Positions 51,257-60,979 are shown, numbered from the stretch's first letter. The stretch is DNA of 64,000 bases from Actinoplanes auranticolor (GCF_018332655.1 NZ_BOQL01000001.1:62001-126000), one strand, 5' to 3'. Program-made: numbers and translations. The notes: generated by a model not told the origin, from the sequence alone.

Positions 51257-53066
51257 CGGGCTGGGACTTCTCGTCCGAGGTCCGCTGGGCCGGCAGATGC
51301 GGCGGCTCGGGCTGGACGGCCTCGCCGGCGACCCGCTCAGCGTCCCCGGCCGGCTGCCCGACACCGGCAGGCTGGGCTGTGTCGGCCCGGGCTGTGCCGG
51401 GCTCGAAGACGACGGGCTCGGTCGCGGGCCGGACCGGCACGGGCTGGGCCACGACGACCCGGGCCTGGCCGCGGGCCGCTGCCGCCCCGGCCGCGTCGCG
51501 CGGGTGCGCGGCAGCCTCTTCGGGCGTGCCGACGGTGGCCTTGACCACGGTCCCCTTGATCACGGCCGTCTCCATCCCCGCAGCACGGGGCACCGGAGCG
51601 TCGGCCACCTGGGCCCGGCCCCGCGCGGTGCCGCCGGCCGGCCGGACGAGCACCGTCTCGTCGCCGTCCACCGGGCCGTCGAACTGGTCGTCCTCCTGAT
51701 CGGGCGCGCCGAACAGCTGGGTGACCAGCTCCGGATCGGACGTGGGCGGCACCTCGGCCCCCCGGTGCCAGGCGCCGCCGGTCGGCAGCTTCTTCGGCAG
51801 GGCGTTGAGCACGGCGCCGGCCAGCCGGGCGCCGACGCGTTCGAGCAGGTCCATCGAGCGCTCGACGTCGACCGTACGGGTGCGGTTGGCCCGCACCACC
51901 AGCAACGCGCCGTCGGTCACCTTGCTCAGCACGGCCGCGTCGGCCACGCCGTGCAGCGGCGGCGCGTCCACGATCACCACGTCGAAACGTTCGGTGAGTT
52001 TGCGCACCGTCGCGCCCAGCCGCGGCGACGCCAGGATCTCGCCCGGGTCGGGCGGCTGCTCGCCGGAGGGCAGCACGGTCAGCCGCCCGTCCAGCGAGTC
52101 CTGCAACACCTCGGGCACGTCGGCGGTGCCGGACAGCACGTCGGACAGGCCCCGGCTGGTGTCCAGGGCCAGATAGCGGCCGACCCCCGGGCTGCGCAGG
52201 TTGGCGTCGACGAGCACGACCGTGGCGCCGGTCTCGGCCATGGCGATGGCCAGGCCGCACGCGACGGCGGTGGTGCCCTCCTTGGGCTGGGCCCCGGTGA
52301 GCAGCAGCGACGTGCCGCGCCCGGCGTCGCTGTGCAGGCCGGCGACATCGGGCAGCAGGCTGCGCAGCCGCCGGAACGCCTCCGCCAGCGCCTCGTCGGG
52401 GTAGCCGTTGCGCCCGGACCGGCCGCCGAGCGAGATGACACCGACCGCGCCGAGCCCCAGGCGGCGCAGGTCGTCCTCCTCGCCGACGGTCTTGCGGGTC
52501 GCCTCGCGGATCGCGACCGCGACCGCACCGATGAGCAGGCCCAGCACCGCGGAGAAACCGATGTTGCGGACCAGGTTGCCGGGGACCTCGGTGGTGACCG
52601 GGTTCTGCGCGATGGACACCGACGGGGTGGGCCCGTCGGTGGGGACGGTGCTCGGCGGGTCCAGCTGCTTGGCCAGGCTGACCAGCGACGTGGTGGCGGT
52701 GGTGACGATCTCCCGGCTGCGATCGGCGGACCCGTCGGTGGCCGAGACCACCAGCAGGTCGGTGCCGTCCTGCACCTGCGCCGACAGGCTGGCCTGCACC
52801 TGGGCCGTGCTCATCGGCAGCTTCAGCTTGGCGATCACGCTCTCGGCCACCCGCGGGCCGGTGAGCAGCACGATGTAGGAGTTGAGCCGACTCGCCTTGG
52901 CGTCCGGGTCGCCGGTGCCGGTCGTCACGAACAGCACCATCGACGAGCGGTAGGCCGGCTGGGCGGTCAGGGTCAGGCCGGCCGCGGCGCCGGCGGCCAG
53001 CAGCACCGGTACGACGATCCACAGCCATCGCCGCCGGCAGGCCCGTACGTACTCACGCAGTTCCAC
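51249..53066 (-). CDS. Wzz/Wzc-like chain-length protein with degenerate ATPase domain
   Basis: The 605-residue protein has two membrane helices (about 14-33 and 172-188) flanking an extracytoplasmic Wzz-type domain, then a CpsD/BY-kinase-like domain with VVLVDANLRSPG (Walker A') and FDVVIVDAPPL (Walker B). The P-loop reads GAQPKEGTTAV, with Thr where the catalytic Lys is expected, and the long Ala/Pro-rich C-terminal tail (from about 430) has no Tyr cluster. It therefore may control chain length without tyrosine autokinase activity. It overlaps its neighbours by 14 and 8 nt. Confidence 0.88.
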   Translation of the reverse strand: MELREYVRACRRRWLWIVVPVLLAAGAAAGLTLTAQPAYRSSMVLFVTTGTGDPDAKASRLNSYIVLLTGPRVAESVIAKLKLPMSTAQVQASLSAQVQDGTDLLVVSATDGSADRSREIVTTATTSLVSLAKQLDPPSTVPTDGPTPSVSIAQNPVTTEVPGNLVRNIGFSAVLGLLIGAVAVAIREATRKTVGEEDDLRRLGLGAVGVISLGGRSGRNGYPDEALAEAFRRLRSLLPDVAGLHSDAGRGTSLLLTGAQPKEGTTAVACGLAIAMAETGATVVLVDANLRSPGVGRYLALDTSRGLSDVLSGTADVPEVLQDSLDGRLTVLPSGEQPPDPGEILASPRLGATVRKLTERFDVVIVDAPPLHGVADAAVLSKVTDGALLVVRANRTRTVDVERSMDLLERVGARLAGAVLNALPKKLPTGGAWHRGAEVPPTSDPELVTQLFGAPDQEDDQFDGPVDGDETVLVRPAGGTARGRAQVADAPVPRAAGMETAVIKGTVVKATVGTPEEAAAHPRDAAGAAAARGQARVVVAQPVPVRPATEPVVFEPGTARADTAQPAGVGQPAGDAERVAGEAVQPEPPHLPAQRTSDEKSQPGE

Positions 53067-54360
53067 TCGGGGTCTCCATCGTCACGCCTGCTTGGGCGGG
53101 GCCCCGGCGACCCCGCGTCCGGCCGGCCGCCGACCGGTTCAGTACGGCCTCGAACTGCGCGAACAGCAGATCGCGGGAGAACCGCTCGACGGCGAGCCGG
53201 TGTGCGGCCGCGCGCGCCTGTTCGAGCCACAACTCGTCGCGCAGGTGCGCGGCCAGCACCACGCCCGCCTGCTCGGCGTCGTACGGGTCCAGCACCAGCC
53301 CGGCCCCGGTCTCGCGCAGCAGGTCGGCCTGCCAGCCGCCGTAGTTGACGGCGATCGGCCGGGACGCGGCCAGCGCGTCGAAGAACTTGTTGGCCGAGTT
53401 GTCCCACAGGGCGCGGACCGGCCGGACGAAGCTGCTCGACATGGTCGCCGCGCCGAGGATCACCGGCAGGTCGGCCTTGGGGACCTTCTCCCACATGTGC
53501 ACGGTGTGGTCGAGCAGGCCGTACTCGGCGGCGAGGCGCTTGGTGGCGTCCCATTCCTTGCCGTGCCCGACGATGAGCACCTGCGCGTCCGGGTCCGACT
53601 CGCGCATCCGGCGGGCGGCCCGCACGAGGTACTCCACGCCGTTGACCGCGCCCAGAGCGCCGGTGTAGACGATCAGCGGCCGGTCGCCGAGCCAGCGGTG
53701 CTCGTCACGGAACCGCTGGACGGCGTCCGGGGCCACGTCGAACAGTGCCAGGTCGGCGGCGTTGGGGATGACGGTGGTGCGGGTGCCCGGCCGGCGGGCG
53801 GTGACCCCCGCGGCCATGCCCGGCGAGAGCGCGACGACCTCTTCGGCGTTGCGGTAGGCGAAGGTCGCCAGGGCGCCGGCGAGCCGGCGGGCCAGCGGAT
53901 TGCGCAGCACACCCATCTCGATCGGCACCTCGGGCCACAGGTCGCGGACCTCGAAGACGAACGGCACCCGGCGCAGCCTGGCCGCGACGACACCGGGCAC
54001 GGCGACGGTCAGCGGGGTGCTGGTGGCGAAGACCAGGTCGGCCTTGAGGGCGGTGGCCTTGGCCGCGGCCAGGACCATGAACTCGGCGAAGGCGCGCAGC
54101 CGCCGGGCGAAGGACATGTTGTTCGCGTACGGCACGGAGAACCAGTGCACCTGGATGCCGTCGTCGTCGGTGCGCCGCCAGCCCAGCGACCGCTTGCCCG
54201 GCGTGATGTCGGTGGTGATCACGTGCACGGTGTGGCCCTGGGCGACGAGCCGGCGGGCCTGCTCGTAGGACCGGATCCCGCCGGTCATCGTGGGATTGCA
54301 GTAGTACTGGTGGATGTAGACGATGCGCATCCCGCCGCGGTCCCTTCCCTCGGTGGTCAT
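53053..54360 (-). CDS. GT4-family glycosyltransferase
   Basis: The 435-residue GT-B enzyme has MRIVYIHQYYCNPTMTGGIR at the acceptor end, FVFEVRDLWPEVPIEMG (typical of WbuB/WcaI-like transferases), TTVIPNAADL, YTGALGAVNGVEYLV and SSFVRPVRALWDNSANKFFD in the donor domain. It probably adds a deoxy- or amino-sugar to the lipid-linked repeat. ATG 54360 overlaps the aminotransferase stop (ATGA); ATG 54330 is an alternative. Confidence 0.9.
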   Translation of the reverse strand: MTTEGRDRGGMRIVYIHQYYCNPTMTGGIRSYEQARRLVAQGHTVHVITTDITPGKRSLGWRRTDDDGIQVHWFSVPYANNMSFARRLRAFAEFMVLAAAKATALKADLVFATSTPLTVAVPGVVAARLRRVPFVFEVRDLWPEVPIEMGVLRNPLARRLAGALATFAYRNAEEVVALSPGMAAGVTARRPGTRTTVIPNAADLALFDVAPDAVQRFRDEHRWLGDRPLIVYTGALGAVNGVEYLVRAARRMRESDPDAQVLIVGHGKEWDATKRLAAEYGLLDHTVHMWEKVPKADLPVILGAATMSSSFVRPVRALWDNSANKFFDALAASRPIAVNYGGWQADLLRETGAGLVLDPYDAEQAGVVLAAHLRDELWLEQARAAAHRLAVERFSRDLLFAQFEAVLNRSAAGRTRGRRGPAQAGVTMETPSGTA

Positions 54361-55487
54361 CGGGCCACCGCCCGCACGGCCGCGACCACGCGTTCCCGGT
54401 CGTGGTCGCTCAGCGCGGAGCCGCTCGGCAGGCACAGTCCCCGGCGGAACAGGTCGGCGCTGACCGCGCCGCCGCGCATGACGCAGTCGCGGAACACCGG
54501 CTGCAGGTGCATCGGCTTCCAGGCCGGCCGCGCCTCGATGTTCTGCCGGCCCAGGTGCTCGATGATCCGGTCCCGGTCCGCGCCGAACGTGCCGGCGTCG
54601 ACCAGCAGGCAGGTGAGCCACCAGTTGGGCGTGCCGTAGTCAGCGACCGGCATGAAGGTCAGGCCGGGCAGGTCGCCCAGGGCGGTGCGGTAGTAGCGGG
54701 CGGTCCGGCGGCGGGCCGCGATCAGTTCGTCGAGGCGCTGCACCTGGCCACGGCCCACGGCGGCGAGCAGGTTGCTCAGCCGGTAGTTGTGGCCGACGGC
54801 GCGGTGCTCGTAGTGCGGCACCGGCTCGCGGGCCTGGGTGGCCAGGTACCGGGCCTGGGTGGCGATCCGGCCGTCGTCGGTGACGAGCATGCCGCCGCCC
54901 CCGGTGGTGATGATCTTGTTGCCGTTGAACGACAGCACTCCGGCCAGGCCGAACGACCCGGCGGCACGACCCCGGTACGAAGCGCCGAGCGCCTCCGCCG
55001 CGTCCTCGATGAGCGCGACGCCGTAGCGGTCACACGCCACCAGCAGGGGCTCGTAGTCGGCGCACTGGCCGTACATGTCGACGGCGATCACGGCCCGGGG
55101 GAGCTGGCCGCGGGCCGCGCGCAGGCGCAGCTCCTCGGCGACCAGCCGGGGGTCGACGTTCCAGGTGTCGGGGGTGCTGTCCAGGAAGACCGGCCGGGCA
55201 TCGAGGTACATCACCGCGTTGGCGCTGGCGGCGAAGGTGAACGAGGGCACCAGCACGGTGTCGCCACGGCGCACGCCGGCCGCCATCAGGGCCAGGTGCA
55301 GCGCCGCGGTGCCGCTGCTGAGCGCGACCGCGTGGCGTACCCCGATCAGCTCGGCCACCTGCGCCTCGAACGCGTCCAGGTCCGGGCCGACCGGGGCCAC
55401 CCAGTTGGAGTCGAAGGCGTCGAGCAGCAGCTTGCGCTCGACGTCGCTGACGTCGGGCGGGGACAGGTAGATCCGGGCGTCAGTCAT
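54357..55487 (-). CDS. DegT/DnrJ/EryC1/StrS-family sugar aminotransferase
   Basis: The 376-residue PLP enzyme has ALSSGTAALHLALMAAGV, VLVPSFTFAASANAVMYL, ALIEDAAEALGASYRG, the PLP lysine in LSFNGNKIITTGGGGM and HNYRLSNLLAAVGRGQ. It converts a 4-keto-6-deoxy sugar nucleotide to the 4-amino sugar, and is a natural partner for the dehydratase encoded at 31516. It overlaps the deacetylase gene by 8 nt and the next gene by 4 nt. Confidence 0.93.
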   Translation of the reverse strand: MTDARIYLSPPDVSDVERKLLLDAFDSNWVAPVGPDLDAFEAQVAELIGVRHAVALSSGTAALHLALMAAGVRRGDTVLVPSFTFAASANAVMYLDARPVFLDSTPDTWNVDPRLVAEELRLRAARGQLPRAVIAVDMYGQCADYEPLLVACDRYGVALIEDAAEALGASYRGRAAGSFGLAGVLSFNGNKIITTGGGGMLVTDDGRIATQARYLATQAREPVPHYEHRAVGHNYRLSNLLAAVGRGQVQRLDELIAARRRTARYYRTALGDLPGLTFMPVADYGTPNWWLTCLLVDAGTFGADRDRIIEHLGRQNIEARPAWKPMHLQPVFRDCVMRGGAVSADLFRRGLCLPSGSALSDHDRERVVAAVRAVAR

Positions 55488-56250
55488 GGACGCGGGTCCG
55501 GACGGCCCAGCTCGGCCAGGCCGGGTGCAGGCCCTGGCGCTGGATCCACATCGGAGAGTCGCCCTGGTGCATCGCGGCGCGCAGGGTGGTGGCGAAGCTG
55601 CGGTAGCCCGCCTCGCGCACGATGCGCAGCTCACGCCCGCCGAAGTCGACGGCCGGATTGCCGTACGGGGCGGCGAAGTCGCGCACCTCGACGCCGAGCG
55701 CGTCCTCGATCTCCCACTTCGAACCGGCGATCTCCCGGCGGGCGGCGTCGTCACCGGTGTCGGCCAGCCGCGGGTGGGTGACGGTGTGCGAGCCGAAGTG
55801 GTGCCCGGCCGCCGCCAGGTCCCGGCAGTCCGACCAGGTGAGGTTGCCGGGCCGGCCGACCAGCCCGGAGGTGAGGAAGAAGGTGGCCGGCACGTCCAGC
55901 TCGGCCAGGATCGGGGCGACCACGTCGCGCCAGCTCAGGTGCCCGTCGTCGAAGGACAGGCAGAACATCGGCCCGGTCAGCGGGCGGCGCCCGGCCAGGA
56001 CGTCCAGTGCGTCGTCCCAGGAGACCAGCGGGCCGAGGCGGCCGAACGTGCGCAGCTGCCGGCGCAGGTCGCCGGCGTACTCGGCCGGAACGTCGTGGTA
56101 GAAGGGGAAGTAGAGCCCGGCGGTGGTCGGCAGCCGCTTGAACATCCCGGCCGGTGCCAGCACCCGGCCCTGGGCGCGGGGGCGGGCCCGCAGCCTGCTG
56201 CGCAGTCCGAGCTCGTTCAGCCGTCGCTTGACGGTGGTCGGCGATCCCAT
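55480..56250 (-). CDS. Polysaccharide deacetylase (NodB/CE4 family)
   Basis: The 256-residue protein has the CE4 motifs: catalytic and metal Asp in CLSFDDGHLSW, metal His residues in HFGSHTVTHPRL, and FAAPYGN. It has no signal peptide, so it may act on lipid-linked intermediates inside the cell or be released by another route. It opens the left-going operon; the ATG at 56250 follows GGTGGGAGAAAC. The conserved 39-bp element lies 70 nt upstream. Confidence 0.9.
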   Translation of the reverse strand: MGSPTTVKRRLNELGLRSRLRARPRAQGRVLAPAGMFKRLPTTAGLYFPFYHDVPAEYAGDLRRQLRTFGRLGPLVSWDDALDVLAGRRPLTGPMFCLSFDDGHLSWRDVVAPILAELDVPATFFLTSGLVGRPGNLTWSDCRDLAAAGHHFGSHTVTHPRLADTGDDAARREIAGSKWEIEDALGVEVRDFAAPYGNPAVDFGGRELRIVREAGYRSFATTLRAAMHQGDSPMWIQRQGLHPAWPSWAVRTRVHD

Positions 56251-56320
56251 GTTTCTCCCACCTGCGCTCGTCGACTTCTCCTCGTCCCGTACACCCTGAC
56301 AAATGCGCGGCGGGCAGCGT

Positions 56321-56359
56321 CAGTAGCAATTGTCATAACGAACGTGAGAAGCGCTCACA
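56321..56359 (-). promoter_or_regulatory. 39-bp conserved element, left-going polysaccharide operon
   Basis: Read on the minus strand, TGTGA-N7-TCACG is followed after 7 nt by TGACAATTGCTACTG and points at the deacetylase gene. The core is identical to that at 31309-31347 and all spacings agree. Confidence 0.65.
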
Positions 56360-56457
56360 TCAATTCGAGAAGGATCCGGACGGTCCTTGCGAAATGGCCG
56401 CGCGGCGGGGCATCCTCCGTCACAGGGCCTTTTATCGAGCCGCCCGGGGAGAGTCAT

Positions 56458-57469
56458 GCTGCGACTGCGACGGGTGGCGCCGACGGCCGCGCTCTGGGCC
56501 GACCGGGCGACGTACGACGACCGCCTGATCTTCCACACCGAGCAGTGGCTGCGCTTCGTCGCCGAGACCCAGCGCGCCGAGCCGGTCCTGGCCACGATCA
56601 CCGACGGCCCCCGCACCGTCGGGCACTTCACCGGACTGGTCACCAAGCGTTACGGCCTGCGGATTCTCGGCAGCCCGATGGCCGGCTGGACAACGTCGTA
56701 CCTGGGCTTCAACCTCGACCCGGCGGTGCCACGGCGGGCCGCGCTGGAGGCCCTGATGCCGTTCGCGTTCGGCGAGCTGGGCTGCGCGCACCTGGAGATC
56801 CGCGACCGCGGCCTGGCCGAGACCGACCTCGAGGGCCTGGGCCTGCGCTGGGCCGCGGCCCCGACCGCGGTGATCGATCTGGGCCCACCCGAGGACACCC
56901 TGTTCGCCGCGATGGCCGGCGCCTGCCGGCGCAATATCCGCAAGGCGGCCAAGTCCGGAGTCGTCATCGAAGAAGCACAGCCGGACGACGAAGCATTCGC
57001 CGACGATTTCTACCATCAGCTACGCGACGTATTCGCCAAACAGAATCTGGTACCGACGTATTCGATCGAGCGGGTCCGCGCCCTGATCCGCAATCTCGCC
57101 CCGGCGGGCCACATCCTGCTGCTGCGCGCCCGCGACGCCGACGGCCGCTGCATCGCCACGGCGGTCCTGCCCTGGTACCACCGCACGATGTACTTCTGGG
57201 GCGGCGCCAGCTGGCGCGAGGACCAGCACCTGCGCCCCAACGAGGCACTGATCTGGCACGCCCTGCGCTGGGCCAAGGAGCGCGGCGTCACCGAGTTCGA
57301 CTTCGTGGGCGGCAACTCGTACAAGGCCAAGTACGGCACGACCGAGGTGGCGGTGCCGTGGGCCCGCCGGTCGCGGTCGCCGCTGGTGGCCGGCCTGCGC
57401 GACGCGGCCAAGGAAGGCTTCGCCCTCAAACAGCGCGCCGTGGCCCGCCTGACCCGGGTCAGCCCCTGA
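56458..57469 (+). CDS. FemAB-like GNAT acyltransferase
   Basis: The 337-residue protein has FHTEQWLRFVAET, GSPMAGWTTSYLGFN, AMAGACRRNIRKAAKSG, and MYFWGGASWREDQHLRPNEA plus FDFVGGNSYKAKYGTTEV at the C-terminus, the FemAB/double-GNAT pattern. It is divergent from the deacetylase operon and most likely modifies the same polysaccharide or its precursor. It is diverged from the protein at 46535 but shares the architecture and length. Confidence 0.83.
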
Positions 57470-57563
57470 GCCCCTTCCATCGGCCCGCCGGCCATCCACA
57501 GGGGTTCGCACCCACCGGCGGCTGCCGCGGGCCGTACCGTTTCGGCCGGAGACCTGCGACGAT

Positions 57564-57884
57564 GTGGCGGTGAGCCGCGCCCGCAAGATCTCGCTCAGCC
57601 TCCTCCTGCTGGTGATCGCCGTGGCCCTGGCGGTCTGGTCGTTGTTCCTCAGTGGCCGCGGCCTCGACGACGCCGACAAGATGTCCAGCGTGGCCGGTCT
57701 CATCGTGTCCTTCCCGCTGGGTGTCGCCAGTCTGGTCTTCGCGATCCTGGCCTGGCGCGACGGCCGCCAACCCCGCTCCACGGCGCCCGGGAAGGCTGGC
57801 TCGCACTTCACCGTGACGGCCGGCCGGGACGCTTACACCGCCGAGCAGATGACCATCAAGCAGGGCGACGGTCCCGCCGCGTGA
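57564..57884 (+). CDS. Small two-helix membrane protein coupled to a STAND-type NTPase
   Basis: The 106-residue protein has two membrane helices (about 9-30 and 43-63) and a short cytoplasmic tail with TVTAGRDAYTAEQMTIKQG. An AGRDAYTA-type motif is frequent next to or within actinobacterial STAND NTPases of conflict systems. The stop overlaps the next GTG (GTGA), so the two are made together. GTG at 57564 is chosen; GTG at 57570 is possible. The role, perhaps a membrane sensor or effector, is inferred. Confidence 0.7.
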   Translation: MAVSRARKISLSLLLLVIAVALAVWSLFLSGRGLDDADKMSSVAGLIVSFPLGVASLVFAILAWRDGRQPRSTAPGKAGSHFTVTAGRDAYTAEQMTIKQGDGPAA

Positions 57885-59219
57885 GGCTGTGGCGACGGGC
57901 GAAGGTTCAGGCCGCGCGCGACGCCTACGTAGCCGACACCCAGTATTTCCAGAACGCGCCGCCGAAGCCGTACTTCCTGGCGCCGGCCCTGCTGGAACCG
58001 ACCGGCGACCTGTCCACGCTGTCGCCGAGCCAGCTGCTGTCCGTCGGCAACCGGGCGGTTCCCTTCGCCTTCCGCGAGCACGAGTTGCGCGAGCTGGTGC
58101 AGTGGCGCGACGACGGCCCGGCCGTCTCGGCGCACCTCGTGTACGCCCCCGGCGGCCAGGGCAAGACTCGTCTCGCCGACAAGTTCTTCACCGACAGTGC
58201 GGCGCTGGGCTGGCAGGCCCGCGCCGCTCGCCATGTCACCGAGATGCCGTATCCGTCGGAGCCGGACGCCGGGGTCGCGGACACCATCGACGGACCGGCG
58301 CTGATCGTCGTCGACTACGCCGACCGGTGGCCGCTGGACGACCTGCTGCGCCTCGCCGCCGAGCTCGGCCGCGCCCGGACCGGGCCGGTCCGGATGCTGC
58401 TGCTCGCCCGCACGCCGGACTGGTGGATCCCCATGCGGCACCGGCTGCGGAAGCTCGGCTGGGAGGTGCGCCAGCGGCGGCTGGAGCGGCTGACCCAGCC
58501 CAGCGACGACCGGCTCGAAGCCTTCGATCAGGCCCGCGCGGTTCGCCGCGATCCTGGGCGTCGCGGAAACCCGTGCGGCAGAGCCCTGGACGCAGCTGCA
58601 CGGTCAGCAGTTCGATCTCGTCCTGTCGATCCACATGTCGGCCCTGGCCTCGGTTCTGGCCGGCGCCGAGGGCGAGGTGCCGCTGGCCGATCCGGCGCGG
58701 GTGTCGGCGTACCTGTTGGATCGCGAGCGGTCCTACTGGGAGAGCATGCGCGCGGCCGGGCGGATCAACGCGCAACTGACCACCATGTCGCGGGCCGTGG
58801 TGGGCGCTGTCCTGGCCGGGCCGTTGTCCTACCCGGGCGGCGTGAGCCTGCTCGAATGTGCCCGGATCTGCTCGGCGGCCGAACCGGCGGAGCTGGTCCT
58901 CGACGATCACAAGGTCTGCTACCCCGCGGCCGATCCGGCCCACGTGCTCCAGCCGCTGTATCCCGACCGGCTGGCCGAGGACTTCCTGGCCCTGCAGATA
59001 CCCGGCGCGCGATCGCGGGAGCTGGGCGACGGTGACCCGGCGATCGAGCGGATCCTGGAGAACCTGCTGCGTCCCGGTACGGATCTCCCGGCGGAAACCG
59101 TCGAACGCATCATCGTCGTCCTGGTCGAGACGGCCCGCCGCTGGGAGCACGTGGCGGACCGCCACTTCCACCCGATCGTCGCCGCCCGCCCGGACCTGGG
59201 CTTCACCGTGTTCCCCTGA
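57881..59219 (+). pseudogene. STAND/P-loop NTPase, frameshifted
   Basis: The first part (57881 to about 58535) encodes YAPGGQGKTRLADKF (Walker A, K95), LIVVDYADRW (Walker B) and the helical end of the NTPase domain. The continuation is in another frame from about 58541 (RFAAILGVAETRAAEPW ... IHMSALASVLAGAEGEVP) to the stop at 59219. The switch is at a CGCGCG run (58535-58540); restoring two bases there gives one continuous protein of roughly 445 residues. The C-terminal part has no recognised effector. It may be a pseudogene, a slippage-controlled gene or a sequencing error. Confidence 0.65.
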
Positions 59220-59330
59220 TCCGGCAGCCGCCAGCTAGATTCCCCCCGGTGCCGTGTCGATCCGCCGGCCGCCCGTTCGACATGGGGGTGTGCGGGCCGG
59301 CGAGCGGCCCGGCCGGACGAGGGGAACGCG

Positions 59331-59738
59331 ATGCAGAAGTACATGCTGATCATGCGGGGTACCGACGAGACCAACGCCGCCATGATGGCCCGGATCGACG
59401 AGATGATGGCCTCGACCCGGCAGTTCATCGAGGAGATGGTGCAGGCCGGCGTCTACGTCGCGGCCGAGGGGCTGGACGATCCCGGGCAGGGTGCCGTGGT
59501 GCACTTCGGTGCCGGCGCCCCGGTGGTCACCGACGGGCCGTACGGCGAGACCAGGGAACTGTTCGGGGGTTACTTCACGGTCGAGGTCGCCTCGCGGCAG
59601 GAGGCTGTCGAGTGGGCCAAGCGGGTCCCGGCTGTCCCCGGCTCCAAGATCGAGGTGCGGCGGGTGCCCGGTGAGGACGAGGTTCCGCAGGAGAGCGGGA
59701 AGTTCGTCAAGGAGCGCGAGAGCACCGGCCGGATCTGA
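59331..59738 (+). CDS. YCII/DGPF-domain protein, partner of an ECF sigma factor
   Basis: The 135-residue protein has the YCII fold with MQKYMLIMRGTDE at the start and TDGPYGETRELFGGYF, the DGPF signature. The gene shares its last base with the following sigma factor start (TGATG). In actinobacteria this pairing defines the ECF42-type groups; the YCII protein is thought to be a partner, not a canonical anti-sigma factor. GAGGGGAA precedes the ATG. Confidence 0.9.
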   Translation: MQKYMLIMRGTDETNAAMMARIDEMMASTRQFIEEMVQAGVYVAAEGLDDPGQGAVVHFGAGAPVVTDGPYGETRELFGGYFTVEVASRQEAVEWAKRVPAVPGSKIEVRRVPGEDEVPQESGKFVKERESTGRI

Positions 59739-60964
59739 TGGGTGCGGCCGACGTCGAGGCCGTCTGGCGCAGCGAGTCGGCGCGGATCGTCGCCACACTG
59801 ACCCGGTTCACCGGCGATCTCGGGCTGGCCGAGGACGCGGCCCAGGAAGCGGTGGCCGAGGCGCTGGTGGCGTGGCCGCGGGCCGCGCCGGCCAATCCGG
59901 CCGGCTGGCTGATGGCCACGGCCCGGCGGCGGGCCATCGACGCGATCCGCCGCCGGACCGCCCTGCGGGACCGGTACGCCCTGCTGGCGGGCGATGCGGC
60001 GGCCGGTCCGGCAGTCGATGACGAGATCGACCCGGACCGGATCGACGACGACGTCCTGGCGCTGATGTTCGTCAGCTGCCACCCGGTGCTCTCGCCCGAG
60101 TCCCGGGTGGCGCTGACCCTGCGCGTGGTCGGCGGCCTGTCGACCGAGGAGATCGCCCGCGCGTTCCTGGTGTCCGTACCGACCGTGCAGGCGCGGATCA
60201 CCCGGGGCAAGAAGACGATCGCGGCGGCCGGGGTGCCGTTCGAGCTGCCGGCCGCCGGTGAACGCCGGAAACGGCTGGGCGGCGTGCTCAGCGTCCTCTA
60301 CGTGATCTTCACCGAGGGGTCGACGGCCACCTCGGGCGACCAGCTGGTGCGCCCGGATCTGGCGTACGAGGCGATCCGGCTGACCCGCACGCTGGCCGCA
60401 CTGGTGCCGGACGAGCCGGAGGTGCACGGCCTGCTCGCGTTGTGCGAGCTGACGGCCGCGCGCTTCCCGGCCCGGACCGGCCCGGACGGCTCGCCGGTCC
60501 TGCTGGAGGACCAGGACCGGCGGCTGTGGGACTCCGCGGCGATCGGCCGGGGGATGGCCGCGCTGACCCGGGCCTCGGCGCGCGGCTTGGGCCCGTACGG
60601 TCTGCAGGCCGCGATCGCGGCCACCCACGCCTCGGCGCCTTCGGTCGGCCGGACCGACTGGGACCGGATCGTGGTGCTCTACGAGGCGCTCGGCCGGGTC
60701 GCGCCCTCGCCGATGGTCGAGCTCAACCGGGCTGTCGCCGTGGCCATGGCCTCGGGCCCGGCGCCGGCCCTGGTCATCGTGGACGAGCTGATCGCCCGGG
60801 ACCGGCTCCCCGGTTCGCACCTGGTGCCGACCGTGCGCGGGGAGCTGCTGACCCGCCTCGGCCGGCGCTCGGAGGCCCGCGCCGAGCTGGAGCTGGCCGC
60901 CCGGCTGTGCGCCAACCAGCGGGAACGCTCGGTGCTGCTGCGTAAGGCCGCCGCGCTGGACTGA
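59738..60964 (+). CDS. ECF42-type RNA polymerase sigma factor with long C-terminal domain
   Basis: The 408-residue protein has sigma region 2 (SESARIVATLTRFTGDLGLA, EDAAQEAVAEALVAWPRAAP, PAGWLMATARRRAIDAIRRR), region 4 (LSPESRVALTLRVVGGLSTE, EIARAFLVSVPTVQARITRG) and a 220-residue helical, TPR-like C-terminal extension typical of the group. The extension may regulate activity or bind the YCII partner. No membrane anti-sigma factor is adjacent. Confidence 0.92.
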   Translation: MGAADVEAVWRSESARIVATLTRFTGDLGLAEDAAQEAVAEALVAWPRAAPANPAGWLMATARRRAIDAIRRRTALRDRYALLAGDAAAGPAVDDEIDPDRIDDDVLALMFVSCHPVLSPESRVALTLRVVGGLSTEEIARAFLVSVPTVQARITRGKKTIAAAGVPFELPAAGERRKRLGGVLSVLYVIFTEGSTATSGDQLVRPDLAYEAIRLTRTLAALVPDEPEVHGLLALCELTAARFPARTGPDGSPVLLEDQDRRLWDSAAIGRGMAALTRASARGLGPYGLQAAIAATHASAPSVGRTDWDRIVVLYEALGRVAPSPMVELNRAVAVAMASGPAPALVIVDELIARDRLPGSHLVPTVRGELLTRLGRRSEARAELELAARLCANQRERSVLLRKAAALD

Positions 60965-60979
60965 TCGTGCTGAAGAGGG

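Noticed and set aside
51045..53348. Plus-strand open frame of 767 codons
   Set aside because: Antisense to the Wzc-like and flippase genes, which have clear domain structure and coupled starts.
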